From an uncultured Lactobacillus sp. (GTDB taxonomy: Bacteria; Bacillota; Bacilli; Lactobacillales; Lactobacillaceae): DNA of 64,000 nt. Under the pieces are notes generated by a model. The model saw only the letters and a list, made by a program, of their open reading frames with translations, was not told the DNA's origin and did no database searches. Within the stretch, counting starts at the first letter, position 1. Each line of letters opens with the position of its first letter. The stretch covers positions 62,001-126,000 of the forward strand of contig CAJUNC010000003.1 of NCBI GenBank assembly GCA_910587695.1, written 5' to 3'. Below are positions 8,587 through 15,968 of the stretch, piece by piece. Made by a program: the position numbers and the translations under genes.

Positions 8587-8615
8587 TAGACAACTAAAAA
8601 TAAGGGTGATATAAT
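8587..8615 (+). promoter_or_regulatory. Promoter of micropeptide 2
   Basis: TAGACA (8587-8592), 17 bases, TATAAT (8610-8615), 30 bases after the terminal repeat of array B. Confidence 0.75.
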
Positions 8616-8671
8616 AACTCTCCTGCCCTGATAGAAGGATGATCGAATCTAACTATAAGGGGTGATGATCA

Positions 8672-8749
8672 ATGGAAGAGATTCTTGAAACAATCATTCG
8701 TGAAGTCGGTGAAGTTGTTATTGAAGTCATTATTGAATCTATTGGTTAG
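8672..8749 (+). CDS. CRISPR-linked micropeptide 2 (25 residues)
   Basis: ATG 8672 has AAGGGGTGAT upstream and the stop is TAG 8749. The peptide begins MEEILETIIREVGEVV and alternates glutamate with isoleucine and valine, giving an acidic amphipathic helix with no lysine, one arginine and no aromatic residue. It is nearly identical to the peptide at 10248: the differences are conservative (Leu/Ile, Thr/Ala, Ile/Val, Val/Ala, Ser/Ala) with no frameshift, which points to selection on the protein. It sits between array B and its own terminator. Function unknown. Confidence 0.65.
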   Translation: MEEILETIIREVGEVVIEVIIESIG

Positions 8750-8751
8750 CG

Positions 8752-8804
8752 CAAAAGTAGCCTGCCGTTCCTAAGTAGGAGATGGCAGGCTACTTTTGTT
8801 TTTT
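8752..8804 (+). terminator. Terminator of micropeptide 2
   Basis: CAAAAGTAGCCTGCC pairs with GGCAGGCTACTTTTG and is followed by a run of T, directly after the stop codon. Confidence 0.85.
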
Positions 8805-9050
8805 GGTAATTCGAGTTCTTGCGTGACTAACTGTTCAAGGGGTACTCAGCTATATTGAGATATTTCAACTGATGAGTACAGAATATATCTCTCACAAAAA
8901 TAGATACAGGGAGAATTGTGGTTTTTATATATAAATAATTTTTAATGATAAAAGAAAAAATGTGTAATGAAATAATATCACTACACGTTAAAAAATGTTA
9001 TGTTGGAAAGTAGCTTCATCACACTAAAGCTTATTTACTATATTTTTGAC

Positions 9051-9263
9051 CTAGTTATGTTCCTTTATATACTCGACGATTTCTTTAACAATAGCTGGCC
9101 CATATTTAATAATCAGCTTTAATACAAAATCAATAAACTCCCAGTTGATTGAAAAAGAAAGAGCGGCGAGATTCAGATTCTCAGTATTTAGTTTATTGAG
9201 AGTTGATTTATCACCCTTATACAATTTAGCGGCTTTACGTATATCTCTTTCACGTTCTGTCAT
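9051..9263 (-). CDS. Small amphipathic protein, possibly bacteriocin-like
   Basis: A 70-residue ORF read on the minus strand from ATG at 9263, with a strong GGAGGTG 7 bases upstream. An in-frame GTG seven codons earlier overlaps that site and is less likely. The N-terminal half is charged (MTERERDIRKAAKLYKGDK). The C-terminal half is an amphipathic, partly hydrophobic helix (FIDFVLKLIIKYGPAIVK). No double-glycine leader, secretion signal or modification gene is visible. It lies between arrays B and C, opposite to them. Its closest general resemblance is to small leaderless bacteriocins or phenol-soluble-modulin-like peptides, but the family is not recognised. Confidence 0.55.
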   Translation of the reverse strand: MTERERDIRKAAKLYKGDKSTLNKLNTENLNLAALSFSINWEFIDFVLKLIIKYGPAIVKEIVEYIKEHN

Positions 9264-9384
9264 AGTGAACACCTCCCTATTCACATAACTATTGTACAGT
9301 TGTTCAATATTGGTAATCTAATATTTTGCTTTATCTATATAGCCCAAGGAAGAAGACATTATAGCAGTGTAGATGTGTCTATGT

Positions 9385-9525
9385 TATAATTAAGCAAGGA
9401 AATGTTGGATGAGAAGTTTTGTTAAAAAGTTAACAATTTGTGTCCAACCTCAAGCAACTTTTGTTAAGTTTTTAATAGTAAAAAAATCCTCTATTCCTTG
9501 ATATTACTTGAGTTACGAGATTAAG
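9385..9525 (+). promoter_or_regulatory. CRISPR leader and promoter of array C
   Basis: TATAAT at 9385-9390, GTTAAAAAGTTAAC at about 9421-9434 and GTTAAGTTTTTAAT near 9463, then about 48 bases to the first repeat. It is the best preserved partner of the leader at 4723. Confidence 0.8.
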
Positions 9526-10118
9526 GAATACCTAATACTCCGATTTGAAGGAGACGGAAACAATCTTCTTCTTGAAACATCATCTCCATCTCCAGAATAC
9601 CTAATACTCCGATTTGAAGGAGACGGAAACATATCGTTGATAGTATAACGGATCTTTTAATATCTGAATACCTAATACTCCGATTTGAAGGAGACGGAAA
9701 CAATTCTTTAATACAGGGATATCATCGATATCAGAATACCTAATACTCCGATTTGAAGGAGACGGAAACATAAACTGGATAAATACTTCTCATTTAAATA
9801 CTAGAATACCTAATACTCCGATTTGAAGGAGACGGAAACCAATACAATCAACTGTTTTAGCCATTACCATACGAATACCTAATACTCCGATTTGAAGGAG
9901 ACGGAAACGATACTTGAAGAAAATCATTTGTTGGACGACCATAGAATACCTAATACTCCGATTTGAAGGAGACGGAAACACCATTCTTGGATAAGATTGT
10001 CTGCCCAAAGTTCGAATACCTAATACTCCGATTTGAAGGAGACGGAAACTTTACCCAAGCAAACACACCGTTACTCCAATCAGAATACCTAATACTCCGA
10101 TTTGAAGGAGATAAAAAG
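9526..10118 (+). CRISPR. CRISPR array C, 9 repeats and 8 spacers
   Basis: Eight identical 36-base repeats start at 9526, 9595, 9666, 9734, 9804, 9873, 9944 and 10014. A ninth, terminal one at 10083-10118 has lost the ACGGAAAC handle (it reads ATAAAAAG). Repeats begin GAATACCTAATACTCCGATT and end GAAGGAGACGGAAAC, with a CTCC/GGAG stem. Spacers are 32-35 bases. The ACGGAAAC end matches the 5' crRNA handle style of type III-A. All repeats but the last are perfect, so this is the active-looking array. No spacer obviously matches other parts of the window. The direction, from leader at low coordinates, is given by the degenerate repeat at the high end. Confidence 0.97.
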
Positions 10119-10162
10119 AATTTCAGTCACTAACTATTGATTGAAAAAATATAAAAAAACAG

Positions 10163-10191
10163 TAGACAACTAAAAATATGGGTGATATAAT
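10163..10191 (+). promoter_or_regulatory. Promoter of micropeptide 3
   Basis: TAGACA (10163-10168), 17 bases, TATAAT (10186-10191), 45 bases after the terminal repeat of array C. Confidence 0.75.
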
Positions 10192-10247
10192 AATTCTCCT
10201 GCCCTGATAGAAGGATAATCGAATCTAACTATAAGGGGTGATAATTA

Positions 10248-10325
10248 ATGGAAGAAATTATTGAAGCGGTCATTCGTGAAGTCGGTGAAGCTGTTATTGA
10301 AGTCATTATTGAAGCAATTGGTTAG
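10248..10325 (+). CDS. CRISPR-linked micropeptide 3 (25 residues)
   Basis: ATG 10248 follows AAGGGGTGATAATTA and the ORF ends at TAG 10325. The peptide begins MEEIIEAVIREVGEAV and has the same length and acidic amphipathic pattern as the one at 8672. Promoter, 5' UTR and terminator are also near copies. It sits directly after the healthy array C and convergently to cas2-cas1, so array C, the peptide and the adaptation genes form one tight unit. Its own promoter and terminator mean that expression need not depend on array transcription. Function unknown. Confidence 0.65.
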   Translation: MEEIIEAVIREVGEAVIEVIIEAIG

Positions 10326-10378
10326 CGCAAAAATAGCCTGCTATCCCTAAGTGAGGGATGGCAGGCTATTTCTATAGT
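10326..10378 (+). terminator. Terminator between micropeptide 3 and cas2
   Basis: AAAAATAGCCTGC pairs with GCAGGCTATTTC around a CCCTAAGTGAGGG loop stem. It serves the micropeptide on the plus strand and could also stop cas2 transcripts from the other side. Confidence 0.8.
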
Positions 10379-10683
10379 TCGATAACGTTGGGAAATGTAA
10401 AAGTATTTTCTATAGGTAATCTTTCACCTGATAACAGATTCATTTTTGCGTATTCAGATTCAGTCAGTGAAATAATTCGAACTGTTCCTTGTTTAGGCGC
10501 GATCTGTTTGACTTGAGAAATAATATTTTCTTTCTCATTTTGAGTGGTTATGATACGTAAATATATTGAATACTGTAGCATATTGAAGCCTAATTGGATC
10601 AATTTTCTTCTGAACCTTCCAGCAATTTTACGTTGTTGCTTTGTTTTATGCGGTAAATCGTACATGATCAGTAATTTTTCCAT
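10372..10683 (-). CDS. cas2: CRISPR spacer-acquisition protein Cas2, type II-like
   Basis: Cas2 dimers form the centre of the Cas1-Cas2 integrase that adds spacers. This 103-residue protein starts MEKLLIMYDLP, followed by KIAGRFRRKLIQLGFNMLQY and a SIYLRI strand. That layout recalls the Cas2 of type II systems (MFDMP...RKFRKFL...GFIMHQFSVY in Streptococcus, from memory) more than those usual with type III-A. The ATG at 10683 lies within the end of cas1, so the genes overlap by 16 bases and are co-translated. The gene converges with the micropeptide 3 module. Confidence 0.85.
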   Translation of the reverse strand: MEKLLIMYDLPHKTKQQRKIAGRFRRKLIQLGFNMLQYSIYLRIITTQNEKENIISQVKQIAPKQGTVRIISLTESEYAKMNLLSGERLPIENTFTFPNVIEL

Positions 10684-11579
10684 TGCTTGACACCTTGTAA
10701 ATTTTCCTGGTTGATTTGGATATTGAGTAGATCTTTAGTTTTTTGAGTTTTCAAAAAGTTACTAAAAGAGTTAACATAATTTTCGATCAGCGCAAGTAAG
10801 TCTTCATTTTCATTAACAACTACAAATCCAAGTAGTGAAAATAGATATTCCTTATCATCCCTAGTGAGCTCTTCTGTAAATTGATCTTTTCTGAGCCAAA
10901 CAAAATAGTCTACAAGTGGTCGAAACGGTTCGATCAAATCATCTGCTAGGTTAAAATTATTTTTTTGTCCGGCGTGAAAGATACCCAATGCAGGCTGTAA
11001 TCCTAAACAAACAAGTGATTTAGCGATACTACTGCGAACTAATGCATATCCATAATTTAGTGCTGAATTGATAGTGCTATTGTTACGTCGATTAAAATCA
11101 GGGCCAAAGAGGGCTTTAAAATATGCTTTTGCTGTCCATGCTTCAAGTGCGGCGATGTTTTCAGTTTTTCTAGCAGAGTAGCGCCGAAGCATTTTAGCTT
11201 CTGAAGCTCCAGCAACTTCAAGGATAGTAGCTTGATTAGTGATTTTATTTTTAATTATCTTTTCCCAAATACGTTTTTTTGGTTGACTGGATAGATCTAT
11301 TTGCGCTTGTATCTTCATCGGCGTTTGATAATATTGGTTGACAGGCATAAGCATAGATGAAGGAAGATGTTTGTTATCACAGATCCAAACATTGATTTTT
11401 GCTTTCGCTAAGGCGTTGATCACAGGTATACTAAGTGAACATTTAGTATTTTCGATCATAATAGCTTGAATATTGGAAAAAGGGAATGTATGGATATCAT
11501 CTTTCGTTTGTATCACGATACTTTGTCCACTCAAGATGATTTTTGAACTTCTAGTTATGTAGATATTAAATTTTGCCAA
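10668..11579 (-). CDS. cas1: CRISPR integrase Cas1, type II-like
   Basis: Cas1 is the metal-dependent integrase that inserts spacers at the leader end. The 303-residue protein has W-EKII-KI-NQA near residue 105, the catalytic glutamate at about 146, INSALNYGYALVRS (170-183), His202 and the LADDLIEPFRP block at 211-221. The N-LNYGY, YF-LFG-DF and EPFRP-VD blocks match type II Cas1 as I recall it from Streptococcus. It starts at TTG 11579 with GGAGGAA upstream. It is transcribed divergently from csm1, with a TATAAT on the minus strand at 11650-11655. No cas9 or csn2 is present, so adaptation genes of type II character appear to serve a type III-A effector. Confidence 0.9.
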   Translation of the reverse strand: MAKFNIYITRSSKIILSGQSIVIQTKDDIHTFPFSNIQAIMIENTKCSLSIPVINALAKAKINVWICDNKHLPSSMLMPVNQYYQTPMKIQAQIDLSSQPKKRIWEKIIKNKITNQATILEVAGASEAKMLRRYSARKTENIAALEAWTAKAYFKALFGPDFNRRNNSTINSALNYGYALVRSSIAKSLVCLGLQPALGIFHAGQKNNFNLADDLIEPFRPLVDYFVWLRKDQFTEELTRDDKEYLFSLLGFVVVNENEDLLALIENYVNSFSNFLKTQKTKDLLNIQINQENLQGVKQWKNY

Positions 11580-11696
11580 GGTTTATTCCTCCTAAAATGA
11601 GATTTAAATGTAATTTATTCTAGTTTAATCTAAAAACGTAAAAAACACTATTATATAATGTATAGCTATTTTTATGGTTAAGAAAGCGTTTCTTGG

Positions 11697-11702
11697 TATA
11701 AT
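11697..11702 (+). promoter_or_regulatory. Probable -10 box of the csm operon
   Basis: TATAAT lies 53 bases before the csm1 ATG in the divergent cas1-csm1 gap. A minus-strand TATAAT at 11650-11655 probably serves cas1. Confidence 0.5.
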
Positions 11703-11755
11703 GGTATTATATTAGATATAAAATTTGTATATTGTGAAAAGTGAGTGTGAGATAG

Positions 11756-13864
11756 ATGGATGATAAATCATATAAACTATTTTACCAGTCTCTCTTTTAT
11801 AATCTGAACTTAGTATCTCCTGAGTTTTCAAAACTTAAGGAAAATCTAGCAGAAAAAGATGAAGCTATTCTTGAGTATGGTCGCTGGCTAGCTAGTTCAT
11901 TAACGGATAAAAAGGTCAATATGAATACATATGGTTTGGCTGATATATTCAATAATTTTGGAACAGCTCAAACTAGTCGAACGATCATTCAAGATGCTGT
12001 AGCTGGTACGAAAGTTCATTTTGAAGATGGACAAGTGGAATTGGATAAATCTGTAAGGGAGAAACTGCTAAGGGAATTATATGAGAAGTTAGATATAACG
12101 ACAAATGAAGCTAATATAACCCAAGCGCTCAATGCTTTACAAGATCAATGTTCTTTTTTGCCTGCACCAATCAGTGAGAATGAAAGCTTAGATATTTCTT
12201 TATATGAATATGTAAAGTTATCGATTGCTTTTAGTCAAACGATCGAGCGATATTTACAGGAAACAGGAACTGAATGTGATGCTGATAAATTAAATGCAGT
12301 AGATGCATTACTACTAGTAAGCTTTGATATCTCCGGTATTCAAAGTTTTATCTATAAAATAACAACTAAAGGCGCATATAAACAATTGCGAAGTCGTTCG
12401 TTTTATCTAGATATGATCAGTGAGTGGATGGCAGATACCTTGCTTGATAGATGTGGCTTTACGCGAGCGAACTTGATCTATTCAGGTGGTGGACATGCAT
12501 ATTTACTTTTGCCTAATACCTCAGAGATATTAAATCAGATCAAACAAGTTGAAAAAGAATTTAATGAATTTTTCTTAAATCGCTTCGGGATCGATCTTTA
12601 TGTAGCCTTTGGGGCAGAAGCATTTTCTCCGTCTGATATTAAGCGCGGAAATATTAAAGAGTATCGTCATATTTATCGTAATTTGAGTCGTAAATTAAGT
12701 GATAAGAAACTTCGACGTTACTCTGCGGCAGATATTGCAAAATTAAACCGAGCTGGTAAGCGAACGGGTCGTGAATGTCGGGTGTGTCATTCAGTTGATA
12801 ACTTAACTGATGAAGGCTTATGTCAATTATGTTTGCAACTCGAACATTTTTCAAATAACATCCAAAAAGATGATTATTTTGTGATTGATCAGGAGCCTTT
12901 AAATGGCTTAGCTGTATCTGAAGGTCACTATTTGCATAAAATAACTAGAGATGATGTGATCAAGAAAAACTATACAGGTACTTTATATGCTAAAAACCAG
13001 TTTGAAGAAAATCATGGTGCAATTAGGATCATGGCGGGTGACTATGCTGCGAGTGATAGAAATGAATTAAGTTTTTATGCTGAGCGCCCAAAGGGATTGC
13101 GAAAGATCGCGGCATTGCGTTGTGATGCTGATAATTTGGGCTATGCATTTATGGCTGGCTTTTCTGAGCAGGATGGTGGAGTCTATAACACATTTGCACG
13201 TTCAGCAGAATTTTCCCATAATTTGAGTATGTTTTTCAAATATCATATCAATCAATTCGCTAATGGCAAAAAATTGATGGTCATTTATTCAGGTGGAGAT
13301 GATGTCTTTTTGCTTGGAGCGTGGGATGATGTACTGGCTTTTGCTGTTGAACTACGTGAAAAATTCCGCGAGTGGACGAATGATAAGTTGACACTTTCTT
13401 CAGGGATCGCACTGTTTGATGCAACTACTCCGATCAATATTGTTGCCCGAGAAACTGGAGATTTGGAAGATTCAGCCAAAGATAACGATAAAGATAGCAT
13501 TTGTGTTTTTGATGAGCGTTATACGTATAAGTACGATGAATTTATCAATAATGTATATCGGGGGAAATTGCCGATCATTCGTAATTTCTTTGATACGCAA
13601 GATGAACGTGGAAACTCATTTATTTATAAATTACTTGATTTGATCCGTGAACGCCAACGCGGCAACAAGATAACGTTTGCGCGTTTAGTTTATTACTTGG
13701 CACGTTTGGAAGATCTTACTGACAGATCAAATGATCCAGAAAGTAAGATGGCCTTTGCTGAGTTTAAGCGCCATATGAAAGATTGGTTTGACAGTGATTC
13801 AGAGACTTTAGCAGCTGAATTGGCATTGATCTTATATGTTTATGAAAATAGGAAGGATAGTTGA
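11756..13864 (+). CDS. csm1: Csm1/Cas10, cyclic oligoadenylate synthase without HD nuclease site
   Basis: Csm1 is the large subunit of the type III-A complex. It makes cyclic oligoadenylate from ATP when target RNA binds. At 702 residues it is shorter than many Csm1 proteins. The Palm domain keeps the synthase motif GGDD at residues 513-516 (IYSGGDDVFLL), and a zinc ribbon CRVC...CQLC lies near 340-360. The N-terminal region has no HD pair where the HDIGKF-like DNase motif normally sits, so single-strand DNA cleavage is probably lost. The protein should then act mainly through the two Csm6 RNases. First gene of csm1-csm5; its stop overlaps the start region of csm2. Confidence 0.93.
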   Translation: MDDKSYKLFYQSLFYNLNLVSPEFSKLKENLAEKDEAILEYGRWLASSLTDKKVNMNTYGLADIFNNFGTAQTSRTIIQDAVAGTKVHFEDGQVELDKSVREKLLRELYEKLDITTNEANITQALNALQDQCSFLPAPISENESLDISLYEYVKLSIAFSQTIERYLQETGTECDADKLNAVDALLLVSFDISGIQSFIYKITTKGAYKQLRSRSFYLDMISEWMADTLLDRCGFTRANLIYSGGGHAYLLLPNTSEILNQIKQVEKEFNEFFLNRFGIDLYVAFGAEAFSPSDIKRGNIKEYRHIYRNLSRKLSDKKLRRYSAADIAKLNRAGKRTGRECRVCHSVDNLTDEGLCQLCLQLEHFSNNIQKDDYFVIDQEPLNGLAVSEGHYLHKITRDDVIKKNYTGTLYAKNQFEENHGAIRIMAGDYAASDRNELSFYAERPKGLRKIAALRCDADNLGYAFMAGFSEQDGGVYNTFARSAEFSHNLSMFFKYHINQFANGKKLMVIYSGGDDVFLLGAWDDVLAFAVELREKFREWTNDKLTLSSGIALFDATTPINIVARETGDLEDSAKDNDKDSICVFDERYTYKYDEFINNVYRGKLPIIRNFFDTQDERGNSFIYKLLDLIRERQRGNKITFARLVYYLARLEDLTDRSNDPESKMAFAEFKRHMKDWFDSDSETLAAELALILYVYENRKDS

Positions 13865-13866
13865 AG

Positions 13867-14262
13867 ATGAATGTAAATATCACGAAATTTGATGACAGTT
13901 CCTATGTAGGTAAGGCCGAAAATGTCATCAAGGAAATGAAACGAGAAAATTTTAAAAAAGGTAGAGATACTTTAACTACAAGTCAATTGCGGAAATTATT
14001 GAGCATGACGGGTACACTATATGATCGTGTTCAATTTGAAGGGCTCGAAAAAGTGATGGACCGGATCGCTTATTTACGGATCCAGTTTATTTATCAAGGT
14101 GGTCGTAACGCAGCAGTCAAAGAAATGATCGATAAGGCTGAGATCTTGGCGATTTTAGAGAAAGTTCAAAAGAATCAAGAAAAAGCAGATTTTATTCGTT
14201 TTTGCCACTACATGGAAGCTTTAGTTGCATACTTTAAATATTACGGTGGTCGTGATCGATAG
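13867..14262 (+). CDS. csm2: Csm2, small subunit of the type III-A complex
   Basis: A 131-residue, mostly helical protein that forms the inner filament along the crRNA-target duplex. It starts at ATG 13867 with AGGAAGG upstream. A TTG two codons earlier, overlapping the csm1 stop, is less likely. The central LSMTGTLYDRVQFEG and C-terminal FCHYMEALVAYFKYYGG segments fit Csm2, where a conserved helix lies near the end. It is placed between csm1 and csm3 as in all type III-A operons, which supports the call as strongly as the sequence does. Confidence 0.88.
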   Translation: MNVNITKFDDSSYVGKAENVIKEMKRENFKKGRDTLTTSQLRKLLSMTGTLYDRVQFEGLEKVMDRIAYLRIQFIYQGGRNAAVKEMIDKAEILAILEKVQKNQEKADFIRFCHYMEALVAYFKYYGGRDR

Positions 14263-14274
14263 GAGGAATTTGGA

Positions 14275-14943
14275 ATGGAAAACTATGCAAAGTTAAAATT
14301 AACGGGTGAATTGGATTTATTGAGTGGACTTCACATTGGTGGTAGTGATGCTTTTGCGGCTATTGGATCAGTGGATGCTCCAATACTCAAAGATACCTTG
14401 ACTGGTTTACCATTGATCCCAGGTTCAAGCTTAAAGGGTAAGCTTAGAACTCTGTTGGCTAAAACTTATAACCATAGCGTAAGTTCTAAGCCCGATCATG
14501 ACGATTCCCGGATCACACGGTTATTTGGTGCGACAACTGGCGGTGGTGAAGATGGTAAGGGGATCATTCGTGGAAGATTATTATTCCGCGATATGGTACT
14601 AGCAAATAAAGATGAGCTGGATGCTCTTGGTGTCGATAGCTATACTGAGGTTAAATTTGAAAATACGATCGGGCGAACAGATGGTATGGCAAATCCACGT
14701 CAGATCGAACGGGCTATTCGTGGAAGTAAATTTAACTTCGAACTCATTTATGAATTGGATGATAGTGCTGAAGTTCTCGAAGATATGGAAACTATTCGCA
14801 ATGGCTTAAAACTGCTTGAAACAGATTACTTAGGTGGCAGTGGTAGTCGTGGCTACGGCAAAGTTGCTATCAAAAATTTAAAAGCTGAGGTCGTATTTGG
14901 TGATTACGATACTTCTGAGATCAATAATATCTTGGAGGGATGA
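14275..14943 (+). CDS. csm3: Csm3, backbone RNase of the type III-A complex
   Basis: Csm3 is the repeated RAMP subunit that holds the crRNA and cuts target RNA every six bases. The 222-residue protein starts at ATG 14275 with AGGAGG 9 bases upstream. The LHIGGSD and IGSVD segment places an aspartate at residue 34, equivalent to the catalytic Asp33 known from Streptococcus thermophilus Csm3. The IPGSSLKGKLRT block (near 50) and the glycine-rich loop LGGSGSRGYGKV (near 190) are RAMP signatures. Target RNA cleavage is therefore expected to be intact. The gene ends 2 bases before the csm4 start. Confidence 0.93.
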   Translation: MENYAKLKLTGELDLLSGLHIGGSDAFAAIGSVDAPILKDTLTGLPLIPGSSLKGKLRTLLAKTYNHSVSSKPDHDDSRITRLFGATTGGGEDGKGIIRGRLLFRDMVLANKDELDALGVDSYTEVKFENTIGRTDGMANPRQIERAIRGSKFNFELIYELDDSAEVLEDMETIRNGLKLLETDYLGGSGSRGYGKVAIKNLKAEVVFGDYDTSEINNILEG

Positions 14944-14945
14944 TC

Positions 14946-15848
14946 ATGGCTTTAAAACTCTATAAAATGACTTTTAATACAGCTCATTTTGGCGAGTGGA
15001 TGCTCAATGAAAGCTATGCTGGGTTTGATGCAAGTCGTTTGTATAGTGCTTTATTTTTAGAAGCACTAAAATTTGGCAAGGAAGAGGAGTTTCTTCAACT
15101 TACCAAGGAAAATGACTTTTTATTGAGTGATGCATATCCATATGGCGTTGAGCCCTATTTGCCTAAACCGATCGGATATCCCTTACCAAAGATGCGAAAT
15201 GACACTGATTTGAAAAAAGTTCGTCAAGAAGCTAAGAAAATCAAAAAAATAAGTTATATTCCGTTGAGCTTATTTGATGATTACGTAAAAGGTGAAGGGG
15301 ATATCGAAAGGATCTCTAAAGATCAGGCTGGTTTCGCTAAGACGAGTTATTTGGTGAAAAAGGGTGAAGCTCCCTATGAAGTTGGTCTCACTTCATTTAA
15401 GAAAAGCTTATATGTCCTAGCAACAAGTTCACCATTATTAGATATGTTGATGCAAAGCTTGCAATACAGTGGTTTGGGAGGCAAGCGGTCAAGTGGCTAT
15501 GGCAGTTTTGATTTAGATATTGAAGATGTACCAGCTACGATCGCACAAAATATTGTAACTGGTGTAGCTGAAGAAGGTATCTACATGTTATTGACAACAA
15601 GCTTGCCAAAAGAAGATGAACTTAACAAGGTGCTTGAACATGGGAAGTATCTATTAAAACGTCATGGTGGATTTGTGTATAGTGAGCAGAGTGCAGAGCC
15701 ATTGCGTAAACAGGATTTTTATCGCTTTAAATCTGGTTCGACCTTCGAAAAGACTTTCCAAGGTGAACTTAAGGATGTTCGACCAGATGATTTTATCCAT
15801 CCAGTATGGTGTTATGCCAAAGGAGCTTTTTATAAGCTAACCATTTAA
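14946..15848 (+). CDS. csm4: Csm4, crRNA 5'-handle binding RAMP subunit
   Basis: Csm4 caps the complex at the 5' handle of the crRNA and contacts Csm1. The start chosen is ATG 14946 (MALKLYKM), because GGAGGG at 14934-14939 is well spaced from it. The ATG at 14940 overlaps that site. The 300-residue product has the RAMP glycine-rich loop GLGGKRSSGYGSF near residue 180 and a second charged domain. Csm4 gives only a minor catalytic contribution in known systems. A gap of 120 bases with no other gene separates it from csm5. Confidence 0.9.
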   Translation: MALKLYKMTFNTAHFGEWMLNESYAGFDASRLYSALFLEALKFGKEEEFLQLTKENDFLLSDAYPYGVEPYLPKPIGYPLPKMRNDTDLKKVRQEAKKIKKISYIPLSLFDDYVKGEGDIERISKDQAGFAKTSYLVKKGEAPYEVGLTSFKKSLYVLATSSPLLDMLMQSLQYSGLGGKRSSGYGSFDLDIEDVPATIAQNIVTGVAEEGIYMLLTTSLPKEDELNKVLEHGKYLLKRHGGFVYSEQSAEPLRKQDFYRFKSGSTFEKTFQGELKDVRPDDFIHPVWCYAKGAFYKLTI

Positions 15849-15968
15849 GTATCTATAAGAAAGTTAAACTATGGAATAGGTACTAAAAAGTATGGAGGAA
15901 AGGAGAATATAATCTTTCTTTGATATAGTGTTAGGCTATATTATTCATTAGTTATATGTTTCAACTTG

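Noticed and set aside
9521..10008. Two minus-strand ORFs of 60 and 72 residues across array C
   Set aside because: They consist of the same translated CRISPR repeat (SPSNRSIRY and LLQIGVLGI) again and again and have no start signals.
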